From assembly GCA_934635045.1 (NCBI GenBank), contig CAKTZA010000012.1, forward strand, positions 1 to 64,000: a stretch of 64,000 bases of DNA. The letters are read 5' to 3'. Both the position numbers and the translations under genes were made by a program. This DNA is from an uncultured Kiritimatiellota bacterium. Lineage in GTDB: Bacteria; Verrucomicrobiota; Kiritimatiellia; RFP12; UBA1067. Positions 60,439 through 64,000 of the stretch are shown piece by piece. The notes under the pieces are model-generated. The model saw only the letters and a list, made by a program, of their open reading frames with translations. It had not been told where the DNA came from and did not search any database. The stretch's first letter is position 1. The number at the start of each line of letters is the position of its first letter.

Positions 60439-62565
60439 ATGAACAAGAGAAGAATTGTCGTCACGAGCGCCCTCCCGTATGCGAACGGGGACATCCACCT
60501 CGGTCACCTGGTCGAGTACATCCAGACCGACTTCTGGGTTCGGTTCCAGAAGCTGCGCGGGAACGAGTGCGTCTACATCTGTGCGGACGATACGCACGGC
60601 ACGCCCATCATGATCCGCGCGCGCAAGGAGGGCATCACGCCCGAAGAGCTGATCGCGCGCTCGCACGCCCTGCACCTGAAGGACTTCACGGACTTCCAGA
60701 TCGCGTTCGACAACTACTACTCGACGAACTCGCCGGAGAACAAGGCGCTGTCGGAGCAGATTTACCTCGCGGCCGAGAAGCAGGGCTTCATCACGAAGAA
60801 GACGACGCCTCAGCTCTACTGCAAACATTGCCAGATGTTCCTGCCGGACCGCTTCGTGAAGGGCACGTGCCCGAAGTGCGGCGCGGTGGGCCAGTACGGC
60901 GACAGCTGCGACAAGTGCGGCTCGACCTACGGCGCGGAGGAACTTGGTGCGCCGGTCTGCACGACGTGCGGCGGCACGCCGGTCGTGCGCGACTCCGAAC
61001 ATCTTTACTTCGAGCTGGAGCCCCAGCACGCCTATTTGGAGAAGTGGATTCCGGGCCACACGACGAGCGACGTCTCGAACAAGCTGCTCGAATGGTTTAA
61101 GGAGCCGCTGCGTGGCTGGTGCATCTCGCGCGACGCGCCGTACTTCGGCTTCGAGATTCCCGGCTACAAGGACAAGTTCTTCTATGTCTGGGTCGATGCG
61201 CCGATCGGCTACATCGCATCGCTCAAGAACTGGTGCGCGAAGAACGGCCAGAATCTCGAAGACTGGTGGCCGAGCCGGATGGACGGAGGCTCTGGCGCCT
61301 CCGAACCCCAGTCCAAGGACATTGAGTTGTACCATTTCATCGGCAAGGACATCATCCGTTTCCACTGCCTGTTCTGGCCGGGGATGCTGCACGCGGCGGG
61401 CTTCAAGGGCCCGAACAAGGTCTTCGTGCATGGCTTCCTCACGGTGAACGGCGAGAAGATGTCGAAGTCGAAGGGCACGTTCGTGAACGCGCGCACGTAC
61501 CTCGACAACCTGCCGCCGGAGGCCCTGCGCTACTACTACGCGGCGAAGCTCGGCGGCACGACGGATGATATGGACCTCAATCTCGCGGACTTCGTCCAGC
61601 GCGTCAACTCCGACCTCGTCGGCAAGATCACGAACATCGCCTCGCGGTCGGCGCAGATGCTGCAGAAGAAGCTGGACGGACGCCTCGCGACGCTCGCGGG
61701 CCACGACGAGGAGCTGGCGCTTCTGGCGAAGCTGCGCGCGGCGAGCGAGACGATTGCGCAGTTCTACGAAGACCGCCGCTTCAACCAGGTTGTCGTCGAG
61801 ATCTGCCGGCTCGCGGACGCGGCGAACGAGTATTTCGACCGCAAGGAGCCGTGGAAGACGGTGAAGACCGATGCCGAAGCGACGCGCGTCACCCTGACGG
61901 CGGCGCTGAACGCCTTCCGTATCCTCGCGATCTACCTGAAGCCGATTCTCCCGGCCTACGCGGAGAAGGCGATGAAGCTCTTCGGCGAAACCGACTGGAC
62001 GTGGGACGCGCTGTCCGCGACAATCGAGGATCGGCCGCTCGGCGCCTACGAATACCTCGCCGCGCGCATCGACGCGAAGCAGGTCGAGGCGATGGTCGCC
62101 GCCGCGACGGTGAAACCGGCCGAGTCGGGTGAAGTCGCGCACGAGAGCCGCGCGAGCAAGAACAAGGGATCTGGGAGCGAAGGAAAGGGGAAGAAGGAAG
62201 AAGGAAGAGGTATGGAGGTTCCTTCTTTGAAGCCGGAGATCGCGTTCCCCGACTTCGAGAAGCTTGACCTGCGCATCGGCGTCGTCACAAGCTGCGAGTT
62301 CGTGCCGAAGAGCTCGAAGCTCCTGAAGTTCGTGCTCGACGCGGGGGCGCTCGGCACGCGCACGATCTTCTCGGGCATCCGGCAGGCGTACCCCGATCCG
62401 GCGGCATTGGTCGGCAAGGAGGTCGTCTTCGTCGCGAACCTTGCGCCGCGCAAGATGTCCGTCGGCGTCTCGGAGGGCATGATCCTCTTCGCGGGCGAAC
62501 CGGGCGCGAACGGCGGCGTGCTGTCGCCGACGTCCTCGGCCAGCGGCGGCACGCCCGTGACCTGA
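60439..62565 (+). CDS. metG: Methionyl-tRNA synthetase with C-terminal tRNA-binding domain
   Basis: 708 aa. Class I motifs: ALPYANGDIHLGHLVEY (HIGH variant HLGH) and KMSKSKGTFVNA at about 340. The connective peptide has four CxxC-type knuckles (CKHC, CPKC, CDKC, CTTC), a two-zinc form. The anticodon-binding helices follow (about 370-540). The EMAPII-like tRNA-binding domain is at about 605-708 (FEKLDLRIGVVTSCEFVP, KMSVGVSEGMILFA). The linker before it is a purine-rich, low-complexity stretch coding KNKGSGSEGKGKKEEGRG. Cytoplasmic and essential. Confidence 0.96.
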   Translation: MNKRRIVVTSALPYANGDIHLGHLVEYIQTDFWVRFQKLRGNECVYICADDTHGTPIMIRARKEGITPEELIARSHALHLKDFTDFQIAFDNYYSTNSPENKALSEQIYLAAEKQGFITKKTTPQLYCKHCQMFLPDRFVKGTCPKCGAVGQYGDSCDKCGSTYGAEELGAPVCTTCGGTPVVRDSEHLYFELEPQHAYLEKWIPGHTTSDVSNKLLEWFKEPLRGWCISRDAPYFGFEIPGYKDKFFYVWVDAPIGYIASLKNWCAKNGQNLEDWWPSRMDGGSGASEPQSKDIELYHFIGKDIIRFHCLFWPGMLHAAGFKGPNKVFVHGFLTVNGEKMSKSKGTFVNARTYLDNLPPEALRYYYAAKLGGTTDDMDLNLADFVQRVNSDLVGKITNIASRSAQMLQKKLDGRLATLAGHDEELALLAKLRAASETIAQFYEDRRFNQVVVEICRLADAANEYFDRKEPWKTVKTDAEATRVTLTAALNAFRILAIYLKPILPAYAEKAMKLFGETDWTWDALSATIEDRPLGAYEYLAARIDAKQVEAMVAAATVKPAESGEVAHESRASKNKGSGSEGKGKKEEGRGMEVPSLKPEIAFPDFEKLDLRIGVVTSCEFVPKSSKLLKFVLDAGALGTRTIFSGIRQAYPDPAALVGKEVVFVANLAPRKMSVGVSEGMILFAGEPGANGGVLSPTSSASGGTPVT

Positions 62566-62593
62566 AGCCTCCACTCGACAGGAGAGTTGATGG

Positions 62594-63781
62594 ATGGCAG
62601 TGGATCTTGATGTTTTGCGGCATGACGCGCCATTCCAACTGGCAACATGTTTGAAGGCGGTCGCGCGCGATACCCCCATTGAAGTGGTACTCTCGGATGT
62701 TGACTTCTGCCCCAATCGTGTTGTTCCTGTTGTTGGCATTGCGGATGAGTATTTCTCAAGGGGGTATGACATCCGATTTAAGGTGGCACCCTATAGTCGC
62801 GGAGAAAAAGCCTTGGCTGGGTTCAATGCACATGCCTTGCGTGCGGAAGGTGCGTTTGCATCTGCATTTGGCCGTGTTTGGCGTTTTGACAATGCGCGTG
62901 AGCAGACGAATCTTGTCAATGCAATGGTACTCGATCTTGACAAGTCTGGCAATCTTGCGAAAGGGGTTAAGCAGTGCTTTGAATGGTGCTTGAACGAAGT
63001 GACGGATAACGTCTTGAACCATTCAAGTCCAAATGGAATGGCCCATGGGTATGTGATGGTGCAGTATGTGCCTCCGGAAGACCGACTGAAAATCTGTGTA
63101 TTTGATACGGGGATAGGCTTAAAGGAGTCATTTGCAGGATCGAAGTATACGCCAAAGACGGCATCGGAAGCAATTCGTCTGGCTGTAGGGAAAGGCGTTA
63201 CAAATGGTAAGGGGCAGGGGAATGGACTTTGGGGATTGCATGAACTGGTGAAGATTTCAAGGCGCGGCAAGTTGCACATTCGTTCAGATGGAGCCGAGTA
63301 TTTGTTTGATCCGTCGCAGTCGATTGAATCAACACGTCCGACAAGGCAGTTTCCTGGATTTGATGGAACGACGACAGTTGATTTTCAGATGATCTGTTCG
63401 GACGAGACCTCGTTGCGGGATATCTTCGGGTCGGATTATGTCTCGGTCGATCTTTGGCAGGAAGCGCATGAACTGTCGGATGGGACGCTTCAGTTAAGTG
63501 TCTTGGAATTGGCGGATGGGTTTGGATCACGTGAATCAGCGAGCAGGGTGCGCCATGTTGTTGAAAATGCCATTGATAACGACCGCAAGTATGTCCTCCT
63601 CGATTTTCAGGGTGTTGATCGGTGCAGTTCGTCATTTATCGATGAATTGCTTGCAAAACTGATAGTCAAATACGGTGTCGTTAATTACACGAACTTCTTT
63701 AAGGCCATTCACCTCGCTGGGATTGTGAAGGGGCTGGCGAACCTTTCCGTCTCACAACGCCTGAAAGATGACGCAGGTTAA
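62594..63781 (+). CDS. HATPase-domain protein fused to STAS-like (DUF4325) domain
   Basis: 395 aa from ATG 62594 (AGGAG upstream). The middle (about 115-230) is a GHKL ATPase: CLNEVTDNVLNHSSPNG is the N-box, KICVFDTGIGLKESF the G1 box, GNGLWGLHELVK the G2 box. The C-terminal (about 285-380) resembles the STAS-like DUF4325 domain: KYVLLDFQGVDRCSSSFIDE. The fusion recalls anti-sigma or phage-resistance-associated ATPases, but the exact function is unknown. Codon use is clearly richer in A/T than in all earlier genes, which indicates horizontal acquisition. Confidence 0.78.
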   Translation: MAVDLDVLRHDAPFQLATCLKAVARDTPIEVVLSDVDFCPNRVVPVVGIADEYFSRGYDIRFKVAPYSRGEKALAGFNAHALRAEGAFASAFGRVWRFDNAREQTNLVNAMVLDLDKSGNLAKGVKQCFEWCLNEVTDNVLNHSSPNGMAHGYVMVQYVPPEDRLKICVFDTGIGLKESFAGSKYTPKTASEAIRLAVGKGVTNGKGQGNGLWGLHELVKISRRGKLHIRSDGAEYLFDPSQSIESTRPTRQFPGFDGTTTVDFQMICSDETSLRDIFGSDYVSVDLWQEAHELSDGTLQLSVLELADGFGSRESASRVRHVVENAIDNDRKYVLLDFQGVDRCSSSFIDELLAKLIVKYGVVNYTNFFKAIHLAGIVKGLANLSVSQRLKDDAG

Positions 63782-63839
63782 TTCTATGCACGATATATGC
63801 GTGAAGTTGCGCACGAGGTGACGCGGGCCAAGAAAATGG

Positions 63840-63845
63840 TATAAT
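63840..63845 (+). promoter_or_regulatory. -10 box (TGGTATAAT) of the RhuM-like gene
   Basis: AAATGGTATAATATGCGCATG: the ATG at 63852 is six bases after the -10, so transcription would start at or very near the start codon. Confidence 0.6.
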
Positions 63846-63851
63846 ATGCGC

Positions 63852-64000
63852 ATGAATTTGAGTCATCAAAATGGGTTGCCAGAGAGAACGGGCCACGAGG
63901 CGAATGAGGGTGAGATTATTGTCTATCAGCCGAATTCGACGCTTCGGCTTGAAGTCAAGGTTGATGGCACAACGGCTTGGCTGAATCGGCAGCAAATGGC
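63852..64000 (+). CDS. RhuM-family protein, N-terminal fragment
   Basis: Only the first 49 codons are in the window (MNLSHQNGLPERTGHEANEG and onward). The stretch EIIVYQPNSTLRLEVKVDG followed by TAWLNRQQMA is the start of RhuM/virulence-related proteins, whose usual form is YQ.....LEV....ETVWL.Q.QMA. They are DNA-binding or Fic-associated proteins often found on mobile islands. An in-frame ATG at 63846 overlaps the -10 box and is unlikely. Confidence 0.72.
   Translation, partial: MNLSHQNGLPERTGHEANEGEIIVYQPNSTLRLEVKVDGTTAWLNRQQM

Noticed and set aside
1..64000. tRNA, rRNA, prophage and insertion-sequence genes
   Set aside because: Looked for cloverleaf-like ends, transposase motifs and terminal inverted repeats; apart from the intron end nothing convincing was seen.

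Overview
The window looks like a chromosome piece from an uncultured, anaerobic, high-GC bacterium of the PVC group, most likely Kiritimatiellota (Verrucomicrobiota sensu lato). This is inferred from the gene content: many secreted DUF4838-type and TIM-barrel glycan-active proteins, an autotransporter-associated beta-strand protein, a secretin cluster and rubrerythrin. Promoters have a very regular form, usually TGGTATAAT close to the start codon. Nearly every gene is on the + strand; only an unknown protein (9181-10413) and two regulators (23390-24556, 56212-57156) are on the - strand. No tRNA, rRNA or CRISPR array was seen.

Region 1 (1-36305) is a glycan-utilisation locus of about 36 kb. 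The window opens inside the 3' end of a group II intron (domains V and VI) that interrupts the signal-peptide codons of a DUF4838 gene. Next come a 2300-residue four-module secreted protein, an unknown minus-strand gene, and a second block: a repeat-built secreted protein, two more DUF4838 paralogues, a beta-helix protein with a G10 frameshift tract, a Tat-exported FAD oxidoreductase, an M20 amidohydrolase, and an 890-aa enzyme homologous to one module of the giant. A XylR-type regulator is divergent from a third block: AGE epimerase, DUF4434 protein, two further TIM-barrel proteins, an autotransporter-type beta-strand protein, another TIM-barrel protein and a sugar:H+ symporter. Read together, secreted enzymes would cut a complex, perhaps uronate-containing or acylated, glycan; the epimerase and symporter would handle the released sugars; XylR would sense the product.

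Region 2 (36313-52180) is core metabolism and envelope: a PotD-like lipoprotein, acetolactate synthase large and small subunits, rubrerythrin, a bifunctional fucokinase/GDP-fucose pyrophosphorylase, three type II secretion/type IV pilus-like genes ending in a secretin, a nucleotidyltransferase-like pair, a TolA-like coiled-coil protein, a SecD-SecF fusion and a lone YejB-like permease.

Region 3 (52300-62565) holds a polar amino-acid ABC importer, aspartate carbamoyltransferase, a NYN-domain protein, an AraC regulator divergent from a sugar-acid module (HpcH/HpaI aldolase, 2-hydroxyacid dehydrogenase, MFS transporter), and metG. Region 4 (62594-64000) is visibly richer in A+T, with a HATPase/STAS-like protein and the start of a RhuM-family gene; it looks like the edge of an accessory island.

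The least expected signals are regulatory and structural: a promoter module shared by three distant operons (CAATTATCGTC-like box 53-54 bp upstream of the -10), a TGAGAAT-N12-ATTCTCA inverted repeat fixed 7 bp from minus-strand -10 boxes, a gene whose whole 5' end is tandem repeats, a G10 tract at a signal-peptide boundary, and a recurring Cys cluster after acidic residues in several unrelated-looking secreted enzymes.
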